Source: Bacteroidota bacterium
GTDB taxonomy: Bacteria > Bacteroidota > Bacteroidia > Bacteroidales > Marinifilaceae
DNA length: 14,785 nt
Assembly (NCBI GenBank): GCA_023400335.1
Contig: JAEXFF010000038.1
Location: forward strand, 1-14,785
Reading direction: 5' to 3'
The notes under the pieces were generated by a model. That model was not told the DNA's origin, did no database searches, and saw nothing but the letters and a program-made list of their open reading frames with translations. A program made the translations under genes and the position numbers. Shown piece after piece: positions 1-7,756 of this stretch (position 1 is the first letter of the stretch; every line of letters starts with the position of its first letter).

Positions 1-1025
1 ATATTCAACCGGGCATCATCTCCCGTATAGGTCTGGTTTAACTGGAAAATATTAAAGCGTATCCCCTGTTGCGCTTCCACGTCTCCTTCAATAACAATAT
101 CAGAATGTTCCCATATTTTCTTCCAGACCAACTGATGTTCTTCCAATAAAGTATCAAAGCCTTTGGTACAGGCATCGTTTACCAGAATTTTGGCATTGGG
201 CAATAAATCAGAAACACTGTGATTCATAGAACTCAAAACAGCCACATATTTATAAAAGCAAACCTGCTTTCCTTTTTCAACAAATACAGATACTTTATTT
301 GCCACATAGTTTTGATCCATAATCGTATCATCATCCGAAGTAGGATATTCATTACCCTCCAATGTAATTGTATATTTGATCCCTACTCCAACCTGAAAAT
401 TGGTTTTTTTGGTCTGTGAACGTAAGTAGGATTCCCCGTGTAAAGAATCTGTCTCTAAAATATCCCAGAATTTTTCATTATAATTGGCATCTTCATTTTT
501 TACGTCTCCGTCAATATATGAAGTAAACAATATATCTCCGCTGAAATTCAAGGGGGTAATGGCATACTGTATGGCGGCGATTTCTTTATTGGCCATACTG
601 ATAAAGCGTCTGGTGTTCACTTTAACTTCATCTCCATTGGGCATAACTGCAATAAAAGAACGCTCCAGATACCCTTCTTTCATATTCAGAATACGGATAA
701 AGTCTTTTACTTTACAAACCGCTAAATCCAGTTGCTCACTGTTAATTTCCACATCAATTCCATTCCAGTAAGGAGCATTTAATACTTTCGCAAAATATTC
801 CGGATATCCGTTTTTCCACCATCCCACACGGGTTTTATCCGTATAATAAACTCCACCGATATAAGTACCTTGTAAAGTACTCCCGGAATACTTTTCTTCA
901 AAATTGGCTCTTTGTCCCATTCTTCCGTTTCCCAGACTAAAAATACTTTCGGAAGAACGATGATTTCTGGGATCAAATCCTTCTTCAATAATACACCAGT
1001 CATTTACTTTCAGATATTTATTCAT
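1..1025 (-). CDS. GH65 family glycoside phosphorylase (probable maltose phosphorylase), N-terminal part
   Basis: Reading leftwards from an ATG at 1025-1023, the frame stays open for 341 codons to the window edge, so only the N-terminal part is present. The protein begins MNKYLKVNDWCIIEEGF and then has the hallmark start of GH65 enzymes: LGNGRMGQRANFEE, followed by GTYIGGVYY and later W-x-K-I-W. Family members are usually about 750-780 residues, so the (alpha/alpha)6 catalytic barrel with its acid glutamate lies outside the window. What is seen is the N-terminal beta-sandwich. GH65 enzymes split maltose, trehalose, kojibiose or nigerose using phosphate (inverting, giving beta-glucose-1-phosphate). 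Maltose is inferred from the neighbours: beta-phosphoglucomutase 46 bases upstream, a sugar transporter, and GH13 and Sus genes. The protein starts without a signal peptide, which fits a cytosolic enzyme. The family call is firm; the substrate is inferred. Confidence 0.88.
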   Translation of the reverse strand, partial: MNKYLKVNDWCIIEEGFDPRNHRSSESIFSLGNGRMGQRANFEEKYSGSTLQGTYIGGVYYTDKTRVGWWKNGYPEYFAKVLNAPYWNGIDVEINSEQLDLAVCKVKDFIRILNMKEGYLERSFIAVMPNGDEVKVNTRRFISMANKEIAAIQYAITPLNFSGDILFTSYIDGDVKNEDANYNEKFWDILETDSLHGESYLRSQTKKTNFQVGVGIKYTITLEGNEYPTSDDDTIMDQNYVANKVSVFVEKGKQVCFYKYVAVLSSMNHSVSDLLPNAKILVNDACTKGFDTLLEEHQLVWKKIWEHSDIVIEGDVEAQQGIRFNIFQLNQTYTGDDARLN

Positions 1026-1071
1026 AGCTTTAAAATTACAATGTTAAAAGCAGTCAAACCGCTTCCAAGAT

Positions 1072-1737
1072 TCAAAAGTTTATTATTTCTCCATTTATTA
1101 CCAATTCCCCATTTTCTATTTTTATCTGTGTAAAATCCGCCATAACAACATCAGCCGTTCTCAAAATTTCCCGATTTCCCACCCCTACACATTTCATTCC
1201 TGCCTGATGGGCTGCTTCTATTCCCGCAACGGCATCTTCGAAAACAATACAATCTTCGGACGATAATCCCAATAGTTCAGCCCCCTTAAGGAAAACTTCC
1301 GGATCCGGTTTAGCCTTTGTCACATTGGTCCCATCCGCTATGGCATCGAACATTTTCTCAATGCCAACTTGTTTTAAAATAGTTTTCGCATTTTTACTGG
1401 CTGACCCTAATGCAACCTTAATTCCATTCCGATGTAGGGCATTTAAAAAATCCCGGACCCCCGGTAAAACTTCGCCGGAAGTCATCTTTGTGATATAACT
1501 CAAGTATATTTGATTTTTCTTATCTGCTAATTTAAATTTCTCTTCCTCGCATAAATCAACTCCTCCAATACTCAATAATATATCCAAAGAAGCCATGCGA
1601 CTTACTCCTTTCAGTAATTCATTGTCTCTTTCCGTAAATTCAAATCCTAATTCAGCAGCAATTTCTTTCCATGCCAAATAGTGATATTTCGCCGTATCGA
1701 CAATTACTCCGTCTAAATCGAAAATACAAGCTTTCAT
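1072..1737 (-). CDS. pgmB: Beta-phosphoglucomutase, HAD superfamily
   Basis: A 221-residue cytosolic enzyme converting beta-glucose-1-phosphate to glucose-6-phosphate. It has the usual length and all key motifs of the family. DLDGVIVDT at residues 7-15 holds the phosphorylated aspartate D7 and the acid/base D9. H19 and the LKGVSRMASL segment with R47 lie in the cap domain. GSAS (S112), KAKPDPEVF (K143) and VFEDAVAGIEAA (E167, D168, magnesium ligands) complete the active site. Unlike generic HAD phosphatases, it has the cap motifs typical of beta-PGM. It lies 16 bases after the transporter gene and 46 bases before the GH65 gene, so the three probably form one transcript. Pairing with a GH65 phosphorylase is a classical arrangement, because the phosphorylase makes this enzyme's substrate. 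Confidence 0.95.
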   Translation of the reverse strand: MKACIFDLDGVIVDTAKYHYLAWKEIAAELGFEFTERDNELLKGVSRMASLDILLSIGGVDLCEEEKFKLADKKNQIYLSYITKMTSGEVLPGVRDFLNALHRNGIKVALGSASKNAKTILKQVGIEKMFDAIADGTNVTKAKPDPEVFLKGAELLGLSSEDCIVFEDAVAGIEAAHQAGMKCVGVGNREILRTADVVMADFTQIKIENGELVINGEIINF

Positions 1738-1753
1738 GATTCTCTTATTTAAT

Positions 1754-3112
1754 TTATTTTTTATTTTCTATCCCCTCACATTCCTCAGTATGGTGAGAAT
1801 AAGTCTCTTTAATAATAAATACGCAAACAGCTCCTATCACTAATAATACACCGGCTAATACCAGCATCCCAATCTGTTTTCCTCCCACAACATGTAATAA
1901 AAATCCTCCGGCCAGGGCTGCAACAATCTGTGGTACACATATCGTCCCATTGAATAACCCCAGGTAAGCTCCCATATTTTTACCAGAGACAGAATTGGTC
2001 AGAATTGTAAAAGGCATAGCCAGCATAGCAGCCCATGCAAAACCGATCAAAACAAAAGAAATGAAAAGTATATACTGATTGTGAATAAATAAAGTGGAAA
2101 TAAAACCAAGTCCGCCTATTAACAAACTAAGGGAGTAAGCCCATTTACGGGAACGGAATAAAGGCAAAACAACTGCCCAACAAACAGAACCTATTGCCTG
2201 AACAGCAAACAAAACCCCGACCCAATTCCCGGCTTCCTGATAACCGGCAGAGGCTGTATCTCCGGTCCCCCAGACATTTTGGGCGATGGCTCCATTGGTG
2301 TAAGTCCACATATACATAAATGCTGCCCAACAAAAAAACTGCACTAATCCCACCGTCCAGAATACTTTGGGAGCATGAATCAATAAAGAAATAAAGTCAC
2401 TCTTTTCTTTTTTTTCTTCAGCAGTAATTCCGTGAAACTCTTCAAATTCTTTAGGAGGCATTTCTTTTACTTTTACAGAAGTATAAATCACACATAAAAT
2501 CAAAATAATAGCTCCCACATAAAAAGAATAAATGACTGTATCCGGGATCATCCCCGGAGCAGCAATATTTTGTATTCCCACTAATGTGAAAAAGAAAGGA
2601 AAAAGATAACCGACTAAACTACCGGCATTACATAAAAAACTCTGAATAGAATAAGCTAATCCTTTTTGCTCCTCATTTACCATATCCCCGACCAGCATCT
2701 TAAAAGGCTGCATCGCCATGTTGATAGAAGTATCCAATAACATTAAGGCAATAAGTCCAAACAACATGGCATTCATATAATGAGTGAAACTCCCTGCATT
2801 GGGCAACAAAAACATGACAATCACCGCCAGTAATGAACCGACAAACAAATAGGGAATACGGCGTCCGAAACGAGTCCAGGTGTGGTCACTGAGCGAACCA
2901 ACAATCGGCTGTACAATAATTCCGGCCAAAGGAGGCAATATCCAGAAATAACTCAAAGTATGCGGATCTGCCCCTAAGGTTGCAAAAATACGACTCACAT
3001 TAGCACTTTGTAATGCATAAGCAATCTGTACGCCAAAAAAACCGAAACTAATGTTCCATAAGGTCCAGAAACGAAGTTGCGGTTTGCACTTCAAATTTGT
3101 ATTTTCTACCAT
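1754..3112 (-). CDS. SLC45/GPH-type MFS sugar transporter (probable maltose or maltodextrin uptake)
   Basis: A 452-residue, very hydrophobic inner-membrane protein with about 12 predicted membrane segments and a charged cytoplasmic loop in the middle (around residues 215-240, KVKEMPPKEFEEF...EEKKEKSD). The segment GSLSDHTWTRFGRRIPYLF (residues 72-90) is the loop 2-3 signature of MFS/GPH cation-coupled sugar transporters of the SLC45 type. The N-terminal FWTLWNISFGFFGVQIAYALQ, with asparagine and glutamine in helix 1, is also typical. Family members move disaccharides such as sucrose or maltose, generally with protons. Maltose or short maltodextrins are inferred here because pgmB and the GH65 gene follow directly. 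This is the first gene of the three-gene cluster; upstream lies a 434-base gap with a palindrome. A different alpha-glucoside remains possible. Confidence 0.9.
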   Translation of the reverse strand: MVENTNLKCKPQLRFWTLWNISFGFFGVQIAYALQSANVSRIFATLGADPHTLSYFWILPPLAGIIVQPIVGSLSDHTWTRFGRRIPYLFVGSLLAVIVMFLLPNAGSFTHYMNAMLFGLIALMLLDTSINMAMQPFKMLVGDMVNEEQKGLAYSIQSFLCNAGSLVGYLFPFFFTLVGIQNIAAPGMIPDTVIYSFYVGAIILILCVIYTSVKVKEMPPKEFEEFHGITAEEKKEKSDFISLLIHAPKVFWTVGLVQFFCWAAFMYMWTYTNGAIAQNVWGTGDTASAGYQEAGNWVGVLFAVQAIGSVCWAVVLPLFRSRKWAYSLSLLIGGLGFISTLFIHNQYILFISFVLIGFAWAAMLAMPFTILTNSVSGKNMGAYLGLFNGTICVPQIVAALAGGFLLHVVGGKQIGMLVLAGVLLVIGAVCVFIIKETYSHHTEECEGIENKK

Positions 3113-3268
3113 AAATTCATTTATTACATTTCTGACTGATCAGCCTACAATCCATAAAATGATACAAACCGATTTTTATTTATACGGAGATTTTTTATAT
3201 CAGTTAAAAAGAAATCTGAAATTCTAAGCCGTTTTACATATCCCCTCTCCCACGCATCATTAAAATAT

Positions 3269-3288
3269 TTATAATCAAATGATTATAA
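3269..3288. promoter_or_regulatory. Perfect 9-2-9 palindrome, candidate operator upstream of the transporter operon
   Basis: TTATAATCA and TGATTATAA face each other across a two-base AA spacer, giving a perfect 20-base inverted repeat. It lies 157-176 bases upstream of the transporter start, within the only sizeable non-coding stretch of the minus-strand half. Its centre, TCAAATGA, recurs inside another inverted repeat at 7478-7489 in the divergent GH13/susC control region. The two-fold symmetry suggests a dimeric regulator. The regulator is unknown; the AT-rich centre is unlike the CG-centred operators of LacI-type proteins. No convincing promoter is visible beside it. Confidence 0.45.
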
Positions 3289-3439
3289 TTCATTCTTGCG
3301 CAAAAGAAACATTTTACAATCTTTAGAAACAGTCAGAAAAATGATAAACAATTGCGATTCAGATTAAATCTAAATAATAGAGGAAAAGATGTCCGGGGAA
3401 CCGTAAGCCGGGAAAGAAGAGCATGTATATAAAGCGCAG

Positions 3440-3539
3440 TAATAATAAAAAACAATAAATCCCTTGCGGATATATGAATACATATTACCTAGCGGAAGCA
3501 TTCATTAAGCAAAGATGCTATTTAACTGCAAGGGATTTA
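3440..3539 (-). terminator. Terminator-like structure with a 12-bp stem and a branched 60-nt loop
   Basis: TAAATCCCTTGC at 3456-3467 and GCAAGGGATTTA at 3528-3539 are perfect inverted repeats. On the minus strand the stem begins 8 bases after the GH13 stop codon (3549-3547). It is followed directly by a T-rich run (TTGTTTTTTATTATT, about 3454-3440), as in an intrinsic terminator. The 60-nt loop can itself fold into two small hairpins: arms 3497-3501/3515-3519 (AGCAT/ATGCT) and 3472-3476/3481-3485 (ATATG/CATAT, loop AATA). The RNA would thus be a three-way junction rather than a simple hairpin. Termination is inferred from position and the T run. Confidence 0.6.
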
Positions 3540-3546
3540 CTAGTTT

Positions 3547-4917
3547 CTATTTTTTCAAGAACACCTTATATTCTGTGGGCTGCATTTTGAATGGAGTGGA
3601 TAAGGCCGCATCCTTTCCCGTAAAAGCGTCCACATATGAATTTAAAGGCATCTCTTCAAATTTAAAAGAGACATTTTTCCGGCTCAAATTGAGGATAACC
3701 AATAATTCATTATCCCCATTGGTACGGGTAAAAGCAAAAACCTGTTCAGGAGCAGTTGTATGTAAAATACGCATTTTTCCGGCCTCTATACCTGCCCATA
3801 AAGCCGGATTCTGATGTTTTAATTTATCCAGCTGTGTATAAAAAGCTGTCAATTTTTTATCATCGCTCCATTTGATTTCATCTTTTTCGAAGAATTCCAG
3901 CCGATGATTCAATCCTACTTCCTGTCCGCTATATACCAAAGGCATTCCCGGTACCGTATAAGTTAATACAGCAAATGCCTTTTGCATATCTCCAAAACGT
4001 TCATTAATTGTACCATTCCAACTGTTTTCATCGTGATTTGTCAAAAAATTCATAAGAATTGTACGGGGAGCATACATACTATCCACTTGGTGAAAATAAG
4101 CCGGTAAAGCAGCAGCCGTTTTTTTACCAGCCGCGATATCATTCATCGTATGTAATAAATCCCAGGCATAACAAGCATCAAAAGCAGTAGCTGTCAACTC
4201 CGGCTCCCAGGCTTCTGCCAACATAAATACCGGTTTTAAACTATCCAGCGCCATTCTGGCTTCTTCCCAGAAATCGGTAGGGACCATTGCTGCTACATCA
4301 CAACGATAACCATCGATATCCGCTTCTTTTACCCAAAATTTCATACTTTCAATCATATATTGACGCAAGCCCGGTTGTTCATAATTTAAATCAGCTACGT
4401 CCGTCCAATCAGCTACAGGGGCTATAACGGAATCATTGATTTGCGTATACCACTCTTCATGTTCTACGATCAACCAATTATCCCAACCTGTATGATTTGC
4501 AACCCAGTCCAGAATTACTTTAAATCCCATCTCATGAGCCTTTTTGACTAATGCTTTAAAATCGTCCATCGTCCCAAATTCAGGATTTACTTTCTGATAA
4601 TCCTGAACAGCATAATAACTCCCCAGCGATCCTTTTTTATTTTTTTCGGAAATCGGCTGGATAGGCATAAACCAAAGTATATCTACACCTAACTCTTTTA
4701 AACGGGGCAAATGATCTGCAAATGCATTGAAAGTTCCTGCCTGAGTATATTGACGGACATTTACTTCATAAATCACCGCATCTTTAGCCCAGGGCACAAC
4801 CTGAGGGGTTTTAAATACAGGCACTGGCGTAGCAATCTCTTTATTCCGGTTTTTTTTGTCTTTACAAGCCGTAAAAGCAATCATTAAAACAAAAAGTACA
4901 AATAAAAATTTTCTCAT
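3547..4917 (-). CDS. GH13 alpha-amylase family lipoprotein (short form)
   Basis: A retaining alpha-glucan hydrolase of 456 residues from the ATG at 4917. An upstream in-frame ATG at 4965 would add 16 residues before the signal peptide, so the inner start is preferred. MRKFLFVLFVLMIAFTAC is a lipoprotein signal with the lipidated cysteine at residue 18, followed by KDKKNRN, a charged stretch that could favour surface display. The (beta/alpha)8 barrel has all four GH13 regions: DWVANH (137-142), GYRCD with nucleophile D207, the acid/base E235 in LAEAWEPE, and FLTNHD (H295, D296). A short C-terminal beta domain follows. There is no separate starch-binding module. It lies 59 bases after the larger GH13 gene and is probably co-transcribed with it. 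Likely substrates are maltodextrins; alpha-amylase and cyclomaltodextrinase-type activity cannot be told apart from sequence alone. Confidence 0.92.
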   Translation of the reverse strand: MRKFLFVLFVLMIAFTACKDKKNRNKEIATPVPVFKTPQVVPWAKDAVIYEVNVRQYTQAGTFNAFADHLPRLKELGVDILWFMPIQPISEKNKKGSLGSYYAVQDYQKVNPEFGTMDDFKALVKKAHEMGFKVILDWVANHTGWDNWLIVEHEEWYTQINDSVIAPVADWTDVADLNYEQPGLRQYMIESMKFWVKEADIDGYRCDVAAMVPTDFWEEARMALDSLKPVFMLAEAWEPELTATAFDACYAWDLLHTMNDIAAGKKTAAALPAYFHQVDSMYAPRTILMNFLTNHDENSWNGTINERFGDMQKAFAVLTYTVPGMPLVYSGQEVGLNHRLEFFEKDEIKWSDDKKLTAFYTQLDKLKHQNPALWAGIEAGKMRILHTTAPEQVFAFTRTNGDNELLVILNLSRKNVSFKFEEMPLNSYVDAFTGKDAALSTPFKMQPTEYKVFLKK

Positions 4918-4976
4918 ACGTTCTAATTTAATATTATAAATCAATAAATTATAGCAATCCGGCACCGCTATCTCTT

Positions 4977-7355
4977 TTAATTATAAATAATCTCAATCCC
5001 ATTCGCCGGTACATCGACAATTAATTTCGAATTATCATAACTGAAACGTCCTCCGAATAAGGCTTTAAATTGCTCTTTCCTACTCCGTTGGGGAAGATCA
5101 AGTTTCAAAGTCACCTCTTCCGTTTCTTTATTAAAAACCACAATAACATCCTGCCCGAAATACGAGCGTAAATAAGCATAAACTTTACTCTCCACCCGTA
5201 GAGGTATAAAGTCGCCATACATCAGCGCCATACTACTTCTTCTGAATTTCATCAAAGTAGCTGTCTTTTCCTTCACCATTTTTTCTTCTTCGCTTAAATT
5301 TTGAAAACGCATCATCCGGCGGTTGTCCGGATCATTCCCTCCCGTCATTCCAATTTCATCACCATAATAAAGTACGGGTATACCCGGTATGGTAGCATTG
5401 AAAGCAATAAGTTGTATCAACTTGTCGTAAGCAGTTTCATCCGAAGGCCTACGCTCCCCAATGCTACGGGTCCAGCCGGCAACTTTGCTGTCTTCTTCAA
5501 AAGTAAGATCCCCTGCAGCATAAGAAATAAAACGAGCTCTGTCCTGATTTCCAGAAATATACGACATGAGATTGTGTACCCCATAATAATGAAAACTTTC
5601 TTCCAAAGAGTTATTCAAACGCTGAAAACCGACATCAGGACGGGCAAAAGTTGCAACAGCATCATCGTAAACATTAAAGTCAAATTGTCCATCCATCTGT
5701 CCCGAACCAATATAAGAAGCAATTAATTCCCGGCTTCCATAGGTTTCCCCTACCTGATAAATAGTAATATCCCTGGGAAGCATTATGTCTTTTTTCAATT
5801 TATATGTCAATGTTCTCCAGAATACTTCCGGGATATGTTTGGTCGCATCATGACGGAAACCGTCCAAATTATATTCTTTTATCCAAAATAAAGCTGAATC
5901 TGTCATTGGTCCATACACCTCAGGATTTTCCAAATTCAGTGTGGGTAAAAATGTATCGAACCATGTTGTGAGGCGGTGTTCGTCCCAACGTTCGGTATTC
6001 AGAGAGCCGTCAGGCAAATAAAGGTCTGTTGCCCACTCCTGATGTTGTTTATAAAGCGGATGTTCCTCGTGTACATGATTCGCCACATAATCGAGAATTA
6101 CATTTATATTCCGTTTATGCGCTTCTTCTACCAGCTCTTTCAATTCTTCTGAAGTTCCATAGCGATAATCGACTTTAGAAGAAGAAACCGGCCAATAACC
6201 GTGATAACCTGAAAACTTCGTCTTCGGATCTTTCCAAAATCCGTAAGCCCCTTCGGGATTTTGCGTAATCGGAGATAACCAAATTGTATTCATCCCCAGG
6301 GAATCGAAATATCCTTCTTTTAATTTTTGTGTAATCCCTACTATATCTCCCCCCATGTAATTGGCAAGAGGTAAAACTTCTTTCGGATCCAAAGGATGAT
6401 TATTTTCTCCCTGAGCATCATTAAAACGGTCTACCATCAGAAAATAAAGGGTAGAAGCCCTTTTATCAAACCGATTTAAGAGAGAAGCTTTTTCTATTAC
6501 TTTCCCTTTATCAAGAGGAATAAAAATGTCATTGGAAACGCCATATTTATTTATAGCCCATACCCTTAATTCAGAACGTTTTAATTTACGCGCTTCTTCG
6601 GGGATCACAATACCTGTAACAGAACCGGACTGAATGATGCTTCTTTGACTGAGTAACTGATTTTGAATATATACGAGCCACTCTTCCACCGGATTTTGAC
6701 TCGAAAGAAAAACAGTGTCCCCACTTACTCTATCCGTAAAAATTTCAGGGGCTTTTTCAACTTCTTCCCCTACGTTCAATACAGAATTATATCCTCCCAT
6801 ATTATTATCCATCCGCTCCTTATTGCCCGGGTCCAATTGTTTGCTGTCGTCCAGAACTAATAAATATTGATATTGCCCGGGTGCCAGATATAAAGTGGTT
6901 TGCCACAACCCATCCCTTAATTCTAAATTTGTATTGTCCGGATTCCAAGCATTCATTTCTCCTGCCAATTGTACTTTATGATATTGTTTCCCCTGAGGAT
7001 CAAAAGTATATTTCACAGGCTTTTTAACACTCCGGAGCACCGGAATATCATAAGTATAACCTTCATACCGAAAACGGATATTTTCCATTGCTTTCATCCC
7101 TTTTTCCGGAAGAAGTAAAATTTCTTTCTTTTCTTTTTCCTCTATTAGTTTTACATTCGAAGGCGGAATAATCTTTTTGATCTTTTCCGGATAAAGAAAA
7201 TAATCTGTCAAATGGACACGGGTGGTATCAGTATTTAATTGTATCGGCGTAGCTAAATCATATACCGCAGAATGTTCAGGTATACGGACAGCATTTCTTT
7301 TACACGTCCAGAAAGACAAAAGTAAGAGCATTATTGTAATAATTTTAAATATCAT
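4977..7355 (-). CDS. Large GH13 alpha-amylase/neopullulanase-like lipoprotein with an N-terminal glycogen-binding-type domain
   Basis: 792 residues from the ATG at 7355. The frame stays open to an ATG at 7421, but the inner start places the hydrophobic MIFKIITIMLLLLSFWTC at the N-terminus, with the presumed lipid cysteine at residue 18. The order is: lipoprotein signal, a beta-rich N-terminal region, an E-set/CBM48-like domain at about 114-196 (VQLAGEMNAWNPD, DGLWQTTLYLAPGQYQYLLVLD), a linker beta domain, then the GH13 barrel from about residue 298. Catalytic regions: DYVANH (422-427), GFRHD with nucleophile D503, the acid/base E537 in VGETYG, and region IV as SGNQD (Q604, D605) where most members have NHD. 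The sequence after the cysteine (KRNAVR) is basic, which argues for the periplasmic side. It is the first gene of the leftward GH13 pair and faces susC. Neopullulanase or cyclomaltodextrinase-like action on alpha-glucans is likely; the exact specificity is unknown. Confidence 0.9.
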   Translation of the reverse strand: MIFKIITIMLLLLSFWTCKRNAVRIPEHSAVYDLATPIQLNTDTTRVHLTDYFLYPEKIKKIIPPSNVKLIEEKEKKEILLLPEKGMKAMENIRFRYEGYTYDIPVLRSVKKPVKYTFDPQGKQYHKVQLAGEMNAWNPDNTNLELRDGLWQTTLYLAPGQYQYLLVLDDSKQLDPGNKERMDNNMGGYNSVLNVGEEVEKAPEIFTDRVSGDTVFLSSQNPVEEWLVYIQNQLLSQRSIIQSGSVTGIVIPEEARKLKRSELRVWAINKYGVSNDIFIPLDKGKVIEKASLLNRFDKRASTLYFLMVDRFNDAQGENNHPLDPKEVLPLANYMGGDIVGITQKLKEGYFDSLGMNTIWLSPITQNPEGAYGFWKDPKTKFSGYHGYWPVSSSKVDYRYGTSEELKELVEEAHKRNINVILDYVANHVHEEHPLYKQHQEWATDLYLPDGSLNTERWDEHRLTTWFDTFLPTLNLENPEVYGPMTDSALFWIKEYNLDGFRHDATKHIPEVFWRTLTYKLKKDIMLPRDITIYQVGETYGSRELIASYIGSGQMDGQFDFNVYDDAVATFARPDVGFQRLNNSLEESFHYYGVHNLMSYISGNQDRARFISYAAGDLTFEEDSKVAGWTRSIGERRPSDETAYDKLIQLIAFNATIPGIPVLYYGDEIGMTGGNDPDNRRMMRFQNLSEEEKMVKEKTATLMKFRRSSMALMYGDFIPLRVESKVYAYLRSYFGQDVIVVFNKETEEVTLKLDLPQRSRKEQFKALFGGRFSYDNSKLIVDVPANGIEIIYN

Positions 7356-7756
7356 TCTTTTTACTATTATAGCTTTATAATTGAAAATTATAAAATTAAT
7401 AAATCTTTCTTTAGCCCCCAAACACTAAATATATTGCTGAAACGATCAAAAACAAGTTTCCGACAAAACAGCATTTATGTCAAATGACAGATGTACCGTC
7501 TTCAAAATTAACGGCTGGTACTAAATACTTTTCTGGTAAACATTTAACGTCCCAGTTGTTCAGAAAGTTTCAAAGAGGAAAAACACTTGTCTTTAAAAAG
7601 CTTTTTCCGGGATTCTCTGCTTAAAAAGCCTGCTATCCGCCATTTAATCAAATATTAATATTTTTTATGTAAATAATACCAACGTCTTTCAATAAAGTTT
7701 ACGTATACAGCCTAAAATGTCTTTCTATTTTCGGACAACTATACCATGTAAACCTG
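7356..7756. promoter_or_regulatory. Divergent control region between the GH13 genes and susC
   Basis: About 400 bases without a gene separate the leftward GH13 pair from the rightward susCDE, so both promoters should lie here. Seen on the minus strand is a perfect -7 element TAATTTTG (7510-7503), without a clear -33 partner. On the plus strand the best candidate is TATTTTCG (7726-7733), seven of eight matches but again with no -33 box. Inverted repeats are TGTCA-AA-TGACA (7478-7489), TTAAT-CAAAT-ATTAA (7644-7658) and the 12-base palindrome AAAAAGCTTTTT (7595-7606). The first shares the TCAAATGA core with the palindrome at 3269-3288. Confidence 0.55.
7478..7489. promoter_or_regulatory. TGTCA-AA-TGACA inverted repeat, candidate operator
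   Basis: A perfect 5-2-5 inverted repeat with the same TCAAATGA centre and AA spacer as the longer palindrome at 3269-3288. It lies just downstream of the minus-strand -7 element at 7503-7510, where a bound protein could block the GH13 transcript, and about 270 bases upstream of susC. Its function is inferred only from position and the shared core. Confidence 0.35.

Larger units (their letters stand above)
3113..3546. other. 434-base intergenic region between the GH13 gene and the transporter gene
   Basis: There is no credible gene in this stretch. It holds three structured elements. The first is the branched terminator-like structure next to the GH13 stop (3440-3539). The second is an 11-base palindrome, AGATT-A-AATCT, at 3361-3371. 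The third is the 9-2-9 palindrome at 3269-3288. On the minus strand I found no TAnnTTTG element upstream of the transporter start at 3112, so its promoter cannot be placed. The gap suggests that the transporter, pgmB and GH65 genes have their own transcript, separate from the two GH13 genes. Confidence 0.6.

Noticed and set aside
219..771. Plus-strand open frames over the left edge (219-419 and 484-771)
   Set aside because: They are shadows of the GH65 gene, whose minus-strand frame is open from 1025 to the edge and has clear family motifs.
5301..5726. A 141-codon open frame on the plus strand inside the large GH13 gene
   Set aside because: It runs antisense through the catalytic domain of a clearly real gene, has no family features and no promoter; it is a shadow of the coding strand.
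7356..7421. A 22-codon upstream start for the large GH13 gene
   Set aside because: It would bury the lipoprotein signal peptide inside the protein; the ATG at 7355 gives a normal signal. The same reasoning rejects 4965 for the short GH13 gene.
7595..7606. AAAAAGCTTTTT palindrome in the divergent control region as an operator
   Set aside because: It is low in complexity and expected by chance in AT-rich DNA, and it is not repeated elsewhere in the window.
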